Shown piece after piece: positions 8,087-17,643 of a stretch of DNA of 64,000 bases. The position numbers were made by a program, and so were the translations under genes. The notes below the pieces were generated by a model, which was not told the origin of the DNA, ran no database searches, and worked only from the letters and a program-made list of their open reading frames with translations. Location of the stretch: the NCBI RefSeq assembly GCF_024297145.1, contig NZ_JANCTC010000008.1, forward strand, positions 1 to 64,000. The letters are read 5' to 3'. How positions within the stretch are numbered: the stretch's first letter is position 1; every line of letters begins with the position of its first letter. The stretch comes from Mesorhizobium sp. LMG 17147 (GTDB lineage Bacteria; Pseudomonadota; Alphaproteobacteria; Rhizobiales; Rhizobiaceae).

Positions 8087-8980
8087 ATGTGCGGAATCGT
8101 CGGACTGTTTTTGAAGGACAAGTCGCTCGAGCCCCAGCTTGGCGCGATGCTGTCGGAGATGCTGATCTCGCTCAGCGATCGCGGTCCCGACAGCGCCGGC
8201 ATCGCCATCTATGGCGCGCCCTCCAGTGAAGCCAAGATCACCATCCAGTCGGCCAAGCCGGAGCGCGATTTCCGCGGCCTCGACGCCGAACTCGCCAAGG
8301 CAATCGGCGCGCCGGTGAGCATTGCTGCGAAGTCGACGCATGCCGTGGTCCGGACGATGCCTGCCAAGATCGACGAAGCGCGCGAGGCGGTCCAGACGCT
8401 GCGCCCCGACGTCCGCATCATGGGTGCCGGCGACGTCGTCGAAATCTACAAGGAAGTCGGCTTGCCGGAAGCAGTCGTCGACCGTTTCGGCGTCCGCGAG
8501 ATGACCGGCACGCACGGCATCGGCCATACCCGCATGGCGACCGAATCGGCGGTGACGACGATGGGCGCGCATCCGTTCTCGACCGGCGCCGACCAGTGCC
8601 TGGTGCATAATGGCTCGCTATCCAACCACAACAATGTCCGCCGCGAACTGATCCGTGAAGGCATGACGTTCGAGACCGAGAACGACACCGAGGTCGCTGC
8701 CGCCTATCTCTCCTCGCAGATGGCGCATGGCAAGAACCTCGGCGAGGCGCTGGAAGGCACGCTGAGCGATCTCGACGGCTTTTTCACCTTCGTCGTCGGC
8801 ACCAAGAACGGCTTCGGCGTGGTGCGCGACCCCATCGCCTGCAAACCCGCCGTGATGGCCGAAACCGACCAGTATGTCGCCTTCGGCTCGGAATATCGTG
8901 CGCTCACCAAACTGCCCGGGATAGACAATGCGAAAGTCTGGGAACCCGAGCCCGCAACTGTCTATTTCTGGGAGCATTGA
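8087..8980 (+). CDS. mgsA: N-methylglutamate synthase subunit A (class II glutamine amidotransferase)
   Basis: A 297-residue protein starting MCGIVGLF, so Cys2 becomes the N-terminal nucleophile of a class II glutamine amidotransferase. That is why the ATG at 8087 is chosen over an upstream in-frame ATG. Other amidotransferase features are DRGPDSAGIAIYG, GIGHTRMATES and VHNGSLSNHNNVRREL. In the N-methylglutamate pathway this subunit releases methylamine from gamma-glutamylmethylamide (or ammonia-like channelling) for transfer to 2-oxoglutarate. It is followed after four bases by mgsB. Homologues are also called GlxB. Confidence 0.9.
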   Translation: MCGIVGLFLKDKSLEPQLGAMLSEMLISLSDRGPDSAGIAIYGAPSSEAKITIQSAKPERDFRGLDAELAKAIGAPVSIAAKSTHAVVRTMPAKIDEAREAVQTLRPDVRIMGAGDVVEIYKEVGLPEAVVDRFGVREMTGTHGIGHTRMATESAVTTMGAHPFSTGADQCLVHNGSLSNHNNVRRELIREGMTFETENDTEVAAAYLSSQMAHGKNLGEALEGTLSDLDGFFTFVVGTKNGFGVVRDPIACKPAVMAETDQYVAFGSEYRALTKLPGIDNAKVWEPEPATVYFWEH

Positions 8981-8984
8981 GCTG

Positions 8985-9719
8985 ATGCCGGCAATCAACC
9001 TTTCCAAGGCGGCGCGTGAGCCGGGCCAGGCATCGCGGGTCTTCGACCTGGCCGAAATGTCGCTGCGCGAGCTCAACCAGGCGCTGCACGATCTGGCGCC
9101 CGGTTCGAACGAGACCGCCTGGGAGGTGCTCCACCCGCGAGGCAGCCATTCGGTCGCCGTCGGCGTCGACCAACCGGTCGCCATCGATGTGCGCGGCAGC
9201 GTCGGCTATTATTGCGGCGGCATGAACGACGGCGGCACCATCACCGTGCATGGCTCGGCCGGGCCCGGCGTCGGCGAAAACATGATGTCCGGCCAGATCG
9301 TCGTCAAAGGCGATGCCAGCCAGTATGCCGGCGCCACCGGCCGCGGCGGGCTGCTGGTCATCCAAGGCAACGCGTCATCGCGTTGCGGCATTTCGATGAA
9401 AGGCATCGACATCGTCGTCCATGGCAATATCGGCCACATGTCGGCCTTCATGGCGCAGTCCGGCAATCTGGTGGTGCTGGGCGATGCCGGCGATGCGCTC
9501 GGCGATTCCATCTACGAGGCGCGGCTTTTCGTGCGCGGCAAGGTCGAAAGCCTCGGCGCCGACTGCATCGCCAAGGAGATGCGGCCCGAGCATCTCGAAT
9601 TGCTGCAAGGCTTACTCGACCGCGCCGGCGTGACCGGCGTCAAGGCGGCGGAGTTCAAGCGTTATGGCTCGGCTCGTACCCTCTACAATTTCAATATTGA
9701 CAACGCCGACGCGTATTGA
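8985..9719 (+). CDS. mgsB: N-methylglutamate synthase subunit B (GltB C-terminal-like beta-helix)
   Basis: A 244-residue protein homologous to the C-terminal GXGXG beta-helix domain of the large subunit of glutamate synthase. Repeated glycine-rich turns are visible (YYCGGMNDGG, GATGRGGLL, GDAGDALGDS). The ATG at 8985 lies four bases after mgsA and seven bases before mgsC ends the trio's spacing. It forms the structural core of the three-subunit N-methylglutamate synthase. Also known as GlxC. Confidence 0.9.
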   Translation: MPAINLSKAAREPGQASRVFDLAEMSLRELNQALHDLAPGSNETAWEVLHPRGSHSVAVGVDQPVAIDVRGSVGYYCGGMNDGGTITVHGSAGPGVGENMMSGQIVVKGDASQYAGATGRGGLLVIQGNASSRCGISMKGIDIVVHGNIGHMSAFMAQSGNLVVLGDAGDALGDSIYEARLFVRGKVESLGADCIAKEMRPEHLELLQGLLDRAGVTGVKAAEFKRYGSARTLYNFNIDNADAY

Positions 9720-9725
9720 GGCTCA

Positions 9726-11054
9726 ATGACCTATCGCAACCCGCCGACGACGCCGCGCAAATCCGCGACCTTCGACGACTACACGCTTTCCGAGATCCGC
9801 CGCGCCGCGGCCACCGGCATCTATGACATCCGCGGCGCCGGCGCCAAGCGCAAGCTGCCGCATTTCGACGACCTTCTGTTCCTCGGTGCTTCGATCTCGC
9901 GCTATCCGCTCGAAGGCTATCGCGAGCGCTGCGACACCAGCGTCGTGCTCGGCTCGCGCTATGCAAAAAAACCGATCGAATTGAAAATCCCGATCACCAT
10001 TGCCGGCATGAGCTTCGGCTCGCTGTCCGGGCCGGCGAAGGAAGCGCTCGGCCGCGGCGCGACGCTGTCCGGCACCTCGACGACGACCGGCGACGGCGGC
10101 ATGACCGAGGAGGAGCGCGGCCATTCGAAGACGCTGGTCTACCAGTATTTGCCGTCGCGCTACGGCATGAACCCGCGCGATCTGCGCCGTGCCGACGCGA
10201 TCGAGGTTGTCGTCGGCCAGGGCGCCAAGCCAGGCGGCGGCGGCATGCTGCTCGGCCAGAAGATCTCCGACCGCGTCGCCGAAATGCGCACGCTGCCGAA
10301 AGGCATCGACCAGCGCTCGGCCTCGCGCCACCCCGACTGGACCGGGCCGGACGATCTCGAGATCAAGATCCTGGAACTCCGCGAAATCACCGACTGGGAA
10401 AAGCCGATCTACGTCAAGGTCGGCGGCGCCCGGCCCTATTACGACACAGCCCTTGCGGTAAAGGCCGGCGCCGACGTCGTCGTCGTCGACGGCATGCAGG
10501 GCGGCACCGCGGCAACCCAGGAAGTGTTCATCGAGAACGTCGGCCAGCCGACGCTTGCCTGCATCAGGCCGGCGGTGCAGGCGCTGCAGGACCTCGGCAT
10601 GCACCGCAAGGTGCAGCTGATCGTCTCGGGCGGCATACGCAACGGCGCCGACGTCGCCAAGGCGCTGGCGCTCGGCGTCGACGCGGTGTCGATCGGCACG
10701 GCAGCGCTTGTCGCGCTCGGTGACAATGATCCGCGCTGGGAGGCGGAATACAACGAGCTCGGCACCACCGCCGGCGCCTATGACGACTGGCATGAGGGAC
10801 GCGACCCGGCCGGCATCACCACGCAGGATCCCGAGCTAATGAAACGGGTCGATCCGATTGCGGCCGGACGACGGCTGGCGAATTATCTTAAGGTGATGAC
10901 ACTTGAGGCTCAGACAATCGCCCGCGCCTGCGGCAAGAATAGCCTGCACAATCTCGAGCCCGAGGATCTTGTGGCCTTGACGATCGAAGCCGCAGCCATG
11001 GCCGGCGTGCCGCTGGCCGGCACCAATTGGATACCGGGCAAGAACGGCTTCTAA
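9726..11054 (+). CDS. mgsC: N-methylglutamate synthase subunit C (glutamate synthase FMN domain)
   Basis: A 442-residue protein matching the central FMN and iron-sulfur region of glutamate synthase. Segments seen are AGMSFGSLSGPAKEALGRGA, QGAKPGGGGMLLGQKI, VVVVDGMQGGTAATQ and SGGIRNGADVAKALALGVD, which make up the FMN-binding TIM barrel. It would perform the reductive transfer of methylamine to 2-oxoglutarate to give N-methylglutamate. It is co-transcribed with mgsAB and gmaS. Also known as GlxD. Confidence 0.9.
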   Translation: MTYRNPPTTPRKSATFDDYTLSEIRRAAATGIYDIRGAGAKRKLPHFDDLLFLGASISRYPLEGYRERCDTSVVLGSRYAKKPIELKIPITIAGMSFGSLSGPAKEALGRGATLSGTSTTTGDGGMTEEERGHSKTLVYQYLPSRYGMNPRDLRRADAIEVVVGQGAKPGGGGMLLGQKISDRVAEMRTLPKGIDQRSASRHPDWTGPDDLEIKILELREITDWEKPIYVKVGGARPYYDTALAVKAGADVVVVDGMQGGTAATQEVFIENVGQPTLACIRPAVQALQDLGMHRKVQLIVSGGIRNGADVAKALALGVDAVSIGTAALVALGDNDPRWEAEYNELGTTAGAYDDWHEGRDPAGITTQDPELMKRVDPIAAGRRLANYLKVMTLEAQTIARACGKNSLHNLEPEDLVALTIEAAAMAGVPLAGTNWIPGKNGF

Positions 11055-11087
11055 AACAAACCAAATGCCAGTAAGCGAGGAACTATA

Positions 11088-12395
11088 ATGGGGAACGATC
11101 TCGCCGCCTTCGCCAAGGAAAAGGGCGTCAAATATTTCATGATATCCTACACCGACCTGTTCGGTGGGCAACGCGCCAAGCTGGTGCCGGCGCAGGCGAT
11201 CGCCGACATGCAGCGGGACGGTGCCGGCTTTGCCGGCTTTGCCACCTGGCTCGACCTGACGCCGGCGCATCCCGACATGCTGGCGGTGCCGGATCCGGCC
11301 TCGGTGATCCAGTTGCCTTGGAAGCCGGAGGTCGCCTGGGTCGCCGCCAACTGCATCATGGATGACAAATCGGTCGAGCAGGCGCCGCGCAACACGCTGA
11401 AGCGGTTGATCGCTGAGGCCGCTGGCGACGGCATGCACATCAAGACCGGCGTCGAGGCCGAATTCTTCCTGATCTCGCCGGATGGCAAGACGATTTCCGA
11501 CGAATATGATACGGCGTCGAAGCCCTGCTACGACCAGCAGGCGGTGATGCGCCGCTACGACGTGATCGCCGAGATCTGCGACCACATGCTGGCGCTCGGC
11601 TGGGGCGCCTACCAGAACGACCACGAGGACGCCAACGGCCAGTTCGAGATGAACTGGGCCTTCGACGATGCGCTGGCGACCGCCGACAAGCATTCCTTCT
11701 TCAAATTCATGGTGAAATCGGTCGCCGAAAAGCACGGCCTGCGCGCAACCTTCATGCCTAAACCCTTCCAGGGCCTGACCGGCAATGGCTGCCATGCGCA
11801 TATCTCGGTGTGGGACAAAGACGGCAAGACAAATGTCTTTGCCGACAATGCGATGGAGCTCGGCCTGTCGGCAAAGGGCCGGAATTTCCTCGGCGGCATC
11901 ATGAAACATGCTTCCGCCCTTGCCGCGATCACCAACCCGACGGTCAATTCCTACAAGCGCATCAACGCACCGCGCACCATCTCCGGCGCCACCTGGGCGC
12001 CGAACACCGTGACCTGGACCGGCAACAACCGCACCCACATGGTGCGCGTGCCTGGGCCAGGCCGGTTCGAGCTGCGCCTGCCCGACGGCGCGGCAAACCC
12101 CTATCTGCTGCAGGCCGTCATCATCGCCGCCGGCCTTGACGGTGTCCGCTCGAAGGCCGACCCCGGCAGGCGCTACGATATCGACATGTACCAGTTCGGC
12201 CATACGGTGGAGGGCGCGCCGAAGCTGCCGCTCAACCTGCTCGACGCGTTGCGCGAGTTCGACAACGACAAATCGCTCAAGGCGGCGCTGGGTGAGGAAT
12301 TCTCGTCGGCCTATCTAAAGCTCAAGCAGCAGGAATGGAATTCCTATGCTTCCCACTTCACCCAGTGGGAGCGCGACCACACGCTCGACATCTGA
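11088..12395 (+). CDS. gmaS: gamma-glutamylmethylamide synthetase (type III glutamine synthetase-like)
   Basis: A 435-residue glutamine synthetase family protein. It has the metal-site motif GVEAEFFL near residue 125, NGCHAHIS near 235, and the nucleotide segment around KRINAPRTISGATWAPN. It ligates methylamine to glutamate with ATP, making gamma-glutamylmethylamide, the first step after methylamine enters the cell. GAGGAA precedes the ATG at 11088. Position directly between mgsABC and mgdABCD makes the GmaS role much more likely than an ordinary glutamine synthetase. Confidence 0.9.
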   Translation: MGNDLAAFAKEKGVKYFMISYTDLFGGQRAKLVPAQAIADMQRDGAGFAGFATWLDLTPAHPDMLAVPDPASVIQLPWKPEVAWVAANCIMDDKSVEQAPRNTLKRLIAEAAGDGMHIKTGVEAEFFLISPDGKTISDEYDTASKPCYDQQAVMRRYDVIAEICDHMLALGWGAYQNDHEDANGQFEMNWAFDDALATADKHSFFKFMVKSVAEKHGLRATFMPKPFQGLTGNGCHAHISVWDKDGKTNVFADNAMELGLSAKGRNFLGGIMKHASALAAITNPTVNSYKRINAPRTISGATWAPNTVTWTGNNRTHMVRVPGPGRFELRLPDGAANPYLLQAVIIAAGLDGVRSKADPGRRYDIDMYQFGHTVEGAPKLPLNLLDALREFDNDKSLKAALGEEFSSAYLKLKQQEWNSYASHFTQWERDHTLDI

Positions 12396-12430
12396 TCCGG
12401 ATTGTTGCACGCCCGGCGCGAAACAGGTTC

Positions 12431-13684
12431 ATGAAATACTCGATCTTCTCCCTCGCCCGGGCGGCATTTTCCGGCCATAAGAACTGGCAGCGCGCCTGGC
12501 GCGACGCCACCCCGAAGAGCCACTACGACGTGGTGGTCATCGGCGGCGGCGGCCATGGCCTGGCGACGGCATGGTTCCTCGCCAGCGAATACGGCATCAG
12601 AAATGTCGCCGTGCTGGAAAAAGGCTGGATCGGCTCCGGCAATGCCGGCCGCAACACCACCATCATCCGCTCCAACTACGGGCTGCCCGGCAATACAGGC
12701 TTCTACGAGCTTTCGATGAAGCTCTGGGAGCGCATGGAGCAGGACCTCAATTACAACACCATGGTCAGCCAGCGCGGCGTCATCAACCTCTACCACTCCG
12801 ACGCGCAGCGCGACGCCTATGCGCGGCGCGGCAACACCATGCGCATCAACGGCATCGATGCCGAACTGCTCGACCTCGCCGCGGTCAGGAAGATGATGCC
12901 GTTCCTGAACTTCGACAATGCGCGCTTTCCGGTGCAGGGCGGGCTTTTGCAGCGACGCGGCGGCACGGCACGGCACGACGCCGTGGTCTGGGGCTATGCG
13001 CATGCGGCGAGCGCGCTCGGCGTCGACATCATCCAGAATTGCGAGGTGACCGGCTTTGTTCGCGACGGCAGCGGCAAGGTGACCGGCGTCGAGACATCGC
13101 GCGGCAGGATCGGTGCCGCCAAGGTCGGCATGGCGGTCGCCGGCTCCTCGTCGCGCGTCGCGGCGATGGCCGGCATGCGGCTGCCGATCGAAAGCCATGT
13201 GCTGCAGGCCTTCGTCTCCGAGGCGATCAAGCCGCTGATCCCCAATGTCATGACCTTCGGCGCCGGCCATTTCTACGTCAGCCAGTCCGACAAGGGCGGG
13301 CTGGTCTTCGGCGGCGATATAGACGGCTACAATTCCTACGCCCAGCGCGGCAATCTGCCTGTCATGGAAGATGTCTGCGAAGGCGGCATGGCGCTGATGC
13401 CGATGATCGGCCGGATACGGCTTCTGCGTCAGTGGGGCGGCATCATGGACATGTCGATGGATGGCTCGCCGATCATCGACAAGACACCGGTCGACGGGCT
13501 CTATCTCAACGCCGGCTGGTGCTATGGCGGATTCAAGGCGACGCCCGGCTCCGGCCTGGTTTTTGCCCATCTGCTGGCGCGCGACGAGCCGCACAAGGAG
13601 GCTGCCCGCTTCCGCCTCGACCGCTTTCGGCGAGGTGCCATGATCGACGAAAAGGGCCAGGGCGCCCAACCGAACCTGCATTGA
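12431..13684 (+). CDS. mgdA: N-methylglutamate dehydrogenase subunit A (sarcosine oxidase beta-like)
   Basis: A 417-residue FAD-dependent amine oxidoreductase with the dinucleotide motif VVVIGGGGHGLATAWFL near residue 36 and the typical EKGWIGSGNAGRNTT segment of sarcosine oxidase beta subunits, which hold the covalent FMN and FAD sites. In the N-methylglutamate pathway this subunit oxidises N-methylglutamate to glutamate. The chosen ATG at 12431 gives a start like SoxB. Next gene is the delta-like subunit, 17 bases downstream. Confidence 0.9.
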   Translation: MKYSIFSLARAAFSGHKNWQRAWRDATPKSHYDVVVIGGGGHGLATAWFLASEYGIRNVAVLEKGWIGSGNAGRNTTIIRSNYGLPGNTGFYELSMKLWERMEQDLNYNTMVSQRGVINLYHSDAQRDAYARRGNTMRINGIDAELLDLAAVRKMMPFLNFDNARFPVQGGLLQRRGGTARHDAVVWGYAHAASALGVDIIQNCEVTGFVRDGSGKVTGVETSRGRIGAAKVGMAVAGSSSRVAAMAGMRLPIESHVLQAFVSEAIKPLIPNVMTFGAGHFYVSQSDKGGLVFGGDIDGYNSYAQRGNLPVMEDVCEGGMALMPMIGRIRLLRQWGGIMDMSMDGSPIIDKTPVDGLYLNAGWCYGGFKATPGSGLVFAHLLARDEPHKEAARFRLDRFRRGAMIDEKGQGAQPNLH

Positions 13685-13701
13685 AGGCTGGCTGAAGAAG
13701 C

Positions 13702-13977
13702 ATGCGCATTGTCTGTCCCTTCTGCGGCGAACGCGAACTCGGCGAGTTCACCTATCTCGGCGACGCCAAGTCGGCGCGCCCGGCAGCCGGCGCCTCCGAA
13801 GACGAGGTGTTCGACTATGTCTACATGCGTGACAATGTCGCCGGGCCGATGAGCGAATACTGGTACCATGGCGGCGGCTGCCGGGCCTGGCTGAAGGTCG
13901 CCCGCAACACGCTTACGCATGAGATTTCCTCCGTCGAGCCGGCGGCCGGCGTTGGTGCGAAGCAGGCTGCAAGATGA
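13702..13977 (+). CDS. mgdB: N-methylglutamate dehydrogenase subunit B (sarcosine oxidase delta-like)
   Basis: A 91-residue zinc-binding subunit like sarcosine oxidase delta. It starts MRIVCPFCGERE with a CxxC pair (Cys5 and Cys8), and a third Cys occurs in GGGCRAWL near residue 60. These residues match the zinc ligands of the family. It is needed for assembly of the four-subunit enzyme. It ends 52 bases before the mgdC start. Confidence 0.9.
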   Translation: MRIVCPFCGERELGEFTYLGDAKSARPAAGASEDEVFDYVYMRDNVAGPMSEYWYHGGGCRAWLKVARNTLTHEISSVEPAAGVGAKQAAR

Positions 13978-14029
13978 ATTCTGTCCAGGTCAGCGCTCAT
14001 CAGGCCACAGCGACGGAAGGCGGGCGATC

Positions 14030-17011
14030 GTGACCTCCAGCCAGCCCTATCGTCTCGTATCAGGCGGTCTCATCGATCGCGCCGCGCCACTGGGCTTCCG
14101 CTTCGACGGCAAGAGCTTTGCCGGCTTCCAAGGCGACACGCTGGCCTCGGCGCTGATCGCCAATGGCGTCAAGCTGGTCGGCCGCTCGTTCAAATACCAT
14201 CGCCCACGCGGCATCCTGACCGCTGGTTCGGAGGAGCCCAACGCGCTGGTCGAACTGCGCAGCGGAGCGCGACGCGAGCCCAACACCAAGGCGACCACGG
14301 CCGAGCTTTATGACGGTCTGGAAGCGGCCAGCCAGAACCGCTGGCCGTCGCTGCGCCATGATCTGATGGCGGTCAACCAGCTGTTTGCGCCGATCTTCGT
14401 CGCCGGCTTTTACTACAAGACCTTCATGTGGCCGGCGAGATTCTGGGAAGCGGTCTACGAGCCGGCGATCCGCCGCGCCGCCGGCCTCGGTCGCGCTGCA
14501 GGCGTCGCCGATCCCGACCATTACGACAAGGCGTGGGCGCATTGCGACGTGCTGATCGCCGGGTCCGGCCCGGCCGGGCTGGCTGCGGCACTGGCGGCCG
14601 GGCGCGGCGGCGCCCGCGTCATCCTGTGCGAGGAAGATTTCGCGCTTGGCGGCCGCCTGCTTGCCGACGGCGGCATGATCGACGGCGCGCCGGCGGCCGA
14701 ATGGATTACGCGCACGCTGGCCGAACTCGCCGCACTGCCCGATGTCCGCATCATGACCCGCACGACATTGTTCGGCGTCTATGATGGCGGCACATATGGC
14801 GCCCTCGAGCGGGTCAACGACCACCTGCTCTCGCCGCCCGAGCACCAGGTGCGCCAGCGGCTGTGGCGGATCGTGGCCAAGCGCTGCGTGGTCGCCGCCG
14901 GCGCCATCGAGCGGCCGATTGTCTTTGCCGGCAACGACACGCCCGGCGTGATGATGGCTTCGGCGATGCGGACCTATGTCGCGCGCTACGCGGTTACCCC
15001 TGCAAAGAGGATCGCGCTGTTCACCAATAATGAGGATGGCTGGCGTACGGTCGAGACCGCGCTTGGCGCCGGATTGCAGATCGCAGCGGTGATCGATGCG
15101 CGCCCGGACGTGTCCGCCGAACGTCGCGCGCTTGCCGCCAAAGCCGGCTTTGCCGTGCTCAACGGGTCGGTCAGCGGGGTCGAAGGCGGCAAGGACGGGG
15201 TCCGGAAAATCGCGGTATCGCTCACCGGTGGGGCGCGCGCCGAGGTCGAGGCCGACGGGCTAGCTGTCTCGGGCGGCTGGAATCCGGCGGTCGGGCTGAC
15301 TTCCTATCATCGCGGCCGGCCGAAATGGCAGGACGATATCGCAGCCTTCGTGCCGGATGGTGCGCCGCCCGGCATGGTGGCCGTCGGCGCCGCCAACGGC
15401 GCCTTCGGCCTAGGCGACTGCCTGCGCCAGGGATTTGCCGCGGGTGCTGCGGCAGCGCAGAGCGCCGGACGAAGCGGCAATGCCGGCACATCGCCGACCG
15501 CCGACGAAGAAGCCTTTTCGCTGACCCCGCTCTGGCACGTCGCCGGCAAGGGCAAGGCCTTTGTCGACTACCAGCACGATGTCACCGCGTCCGACATCGA
15601 ACTGGCGCAGCGCGAAGGTTTTGAATCGGTCGAGCATCTCAAGCGCTACACGACGCTCGGCATGGCCACCGACCAGGGCAAGACCTCGAATGTCGCCGGC
15701 CTCGCCATCATGGCTGCGTTGTCAGGCAAGTCCATTCCCGAGACCGGCACGACGATCTACCGCCCGCCCTATGTGCCGGTCGCCATCGGCGCCTTCGCCG
15801 GCCATCATCGCGACGAAAACTTCCACGCGACACGACTGACGCCGTCGCATCACTGGGCAGCCGAACAGGGCGCGGTGTTCGTCGACACCGGCCTGTGGAA
15901 GCGGGCGCAATGGTATCCGCGCGCCGGCGAAAAGGACTGGCTGGAATCGGTGACGCGCGAGGTCAAGGCGGTGCGCTCCGGCGTCGGCTTCTGCGACGTC
16001 TCGACGCTCGGCAAGATCGACGTGCACGGCCCGGATGCCGGCGCCTTCCTCGACCGCGTCTACATCAACACTTTCTCCAATCTTGCCGTCGGAAAAGCCC
16101 GCTACGGGCTGATGCTACGCGAGGACGGCATCGTCTATGACGACGGCACGACGTCGCGGCTCGCCGAGGACCATTATTTCCTAACCACCACCACCGCCAA
16201 GGCCGGGCTGGTGATGCAGCATCTCGAATTCTGCCGGCAGGTGCTGTTCCCGGAATTCGACGTGCAGTTGACCTCGGTTTCCGACCAGTGGGCGCAATTC
16301 TCGATCGCCGGGCCGAGCGCGCGGGAGTTGCTGAAACAGGTCGTTGATGAATCCGAGGATTTGTCGAACGAAGGTTTTCCGTTCATGGGGGCGCGGGAAG
16401 TCGCGCTGCACGGTGGCATCAGAGCGCGGCTGTTCCGCATCTCCTTCTCCGGCGAAATGGCGTTCGAGATTTCGGTTCCCGCGCGCTATGGCGACGCGCT
16501 GGTGCGCAATTTGATGCTGGCCGGCAAGCCATTCGGGGTTACGCCCTACGGCACCGAGGCGCTCGGCGTCATGCGCATCGAAAAGGGCCATGTCGCCGGA
16601 CCGGAGCTGAACGGCACGACGACCGCCGCCGACCTCGGCCTCGGCAAGATGATGTCGACCAAGAAAGACTTCATCGGCCGCGTCATGGCCGGGCGCGAGG
16701 CGCTGGTCGCGCCGGACCGTCAGGTCGTCGTCGGCATCAAGCCGGTCGACAAGACGCGCCGCCTGCGTTCCGGCGCGCATATCATCCCGAAGGGCGAGAC
16801 GCCCGGTCCCGACAATGACCAGGGCTATGTCACCTCGGTCTGCTTTTCGCCGGTGCTCGACCAGTGGATCGGGCTTGGGCTGGTCGAGCGCGGCCGCGAG
16901 CGCATCGGCGAGATCGTCCATGCGCACGATCCGCTGCGCGGCGAAGATTACGATGTCGAGCTGTGCAGTCCCGTCTTCTACGATCCGGATGGAGGGCGCC
17001 AGCGTGGCTGA
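14030..17011 (+). CDS. mgdC: N-methylglutamate dehydrogenase subunit C (sarcosine oxidase alpha-like)
   Basis: A 993-residue protein from GTG 14030, where the product aligns with SoxA starts. Domains in order are an N-terminal 2Fe-2S-ferredoxin-like fold (about 10-95, GFQGDTLASALIANG), an FAD/NAD domain (LIAGSGPAGLAAALAAGRGG near residue 175), and a C-terminal GcvT-like folate domain from about residue 600. The folate domain receives the methyl-derived one-carbon unit and makes 5,10-methylene-tetrahydrofolate. An upstream in-frame ATG would overlap mgdB by about 60 bases, so GTG is preferred. Confidence 0.9.
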   Translation: MTSSQPYRLVSGGLIDRAAPLGFRFDGKSFAGFQGDTLASALIANGVKLVGRSFKYHRPRGILTAGSEEPNALVELRSGARREPNTKATTAELYDGLEAASQNRWPSLRHDLMAVNQLFAPIFVAGFYYKTFMWPARFWEAVYEPAIRRAAGLGRAAGVADPDHYDKAWAHCDVLIAGSGPAGLAAALAAGRGGARVILCEEDFALGGRLLADGGMIDGAPAAEWITRTLAELAALPDVRIMTRTTLFGVYDGGTYGALERVNDHLLSPPEHQVRQRLWRIVAKRCVVAAGAIERPIVFAGNDTPGVMMASAMRTYVARYAVTPAKRIALFTNNEDGWRTVETALGAGLQIAAVIDARPDVSAERRALAAKAGFAVLNGSVSGVEGGKDGVRKIAVSLTGGARAEVEADGLAVSGGWNPAVGLTSYHRGRPKWQDDIAAFVPDGAPPGMVAVGAANGAFGLGDCLRQGFAAGAAAAQSAGRSGNAGTSPTADEEAFSLTPLWHVAGKGKAFVDYQHDVTASDIELAQREGFESVEHLKRYTTLGMATDQGKTSNVAGLAIMAALSGKSIPETGTTIYRPPYVPVAIGAFAGHHRDENFHATRLTPSHHWAAEQGAVFVDTGLWKRAQWYPRAGEKDWLESVTREVKAVRSGVGFCDVSTLGKIDVHGPDAGAFLDRVYINTFSNLAVGKARYGLMLREDGIVYDDGTTSRLAEDHYFLTTTTAKAGLVMQHLEFCRQVLFPEFDVQLTSVSDQWAQFSIAGPSARELLKQVVDESEDLSNEGFPFMGAREVALHGGIRARLFRISFSGEMAFEISVPARYGDALVRNLMLAGKPFGVTPYGTEALGVMRIEKGHVAGPELNGTTTAADLGLGKMMSTKKDFIGRVMAGREALVAPDRQVVVGIKPVDKTRRLRSGAHIIPKGETPGPDNDQGYVTSVCFSPVLDQWIGLGLVERGRERIGEIVHAHDPLRGEDYDVELCSPVFYDPDGGRQRG

Positions 17012-17633
17012 GTTTTCCTGGATTGCCCGCAGTCCGCTGGAGAAAGCGCTTGTTGTCGGCGGCTATGGCGCGCGCGGCACGACGGCCGGCGTATCGCTCA
17101 CCGAGATCCGCAATTTCGACCTGATCCAGGTGATGGCGCGGCGCGGCAAGGCGGCAGAACTGGCGAAGGCTGCCGAAACCCGCTTCGGCGTTACCGCCCC
17201 GAATGCGCCCAACGCGGTCCGAGTTCCCGACGCCACGCTGATCTGGTCGGGACCGGATCAGTTCCTCGTCTTGTCGAAGGGCGGCATTCACGCGATGGAG
17301 AAGCTGAGCCAGGCGTTCTCGCAGTCCGCCTCGCTTTCCGATCAGTCGCATGCGCGCGCCCTGATCAGCGTCTCGGGAGGCAAGGCGCGCTCGATGTTGG
17401 CGAAATTGTCGTCGCTAGACCTGCACCCGGCGGCGTTCCCGGCCGGCACCGCTGCCGCGACCGCGGTCGATCACACCAGCATCAATCTCTGGCGCGGCAG
17501 TGACCGGCCGGATGGGCAGGCGGTGTTCAATCTTCTGGTGTTCGCCACCTTCGCCGAAAGCCTGTGGCACACGATGCTTGACGCTGCCGCCGAGTATAGC
17601 GTCGAGATCAGCCACAGCGAGGCGTTGGCATAG
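17004..17633 (+). CDS. mgdD: N-methylglutamate dehydrogenase subunit D (sarcosine oxidase gamma-like)
   Basis: A 209-residue subunit resembling sarcosine oxidase gamma, starting MAEFSWIARSPLEK. The GTG at 17004 overlaps the mgdC stop by eight bases and has GGAGG eight bases upstream; an in-frame ATG at 16989 is possible but lacks a ribosome site. Gamma subunits have a degenerate GcvT-like fold. It is the last gene of the mgs-gmaS-mgd run and is followed by a long palindromic element. Confidence 0.88.
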   Translation: MAEFSWIARSPLEKALVVGGYGARGTTAGVSLTEIRNFDLIQVMARRGKAAELAKAAETRFGVTAPNAPNAVRVPDATLIWSGPDQFLVLSKGGIHAMEKLSQAFSQSASLSDQSHARALISVSGGKARSMLAKLSSLDLHPAAFPAGTAAATAVDHTSINLWRGSDRPDGQAVFNLLVFATFAESLWHTMLDAAAEYSVEISHSEALA

Positions 17634-17643
17634 CCTTGGCGCG

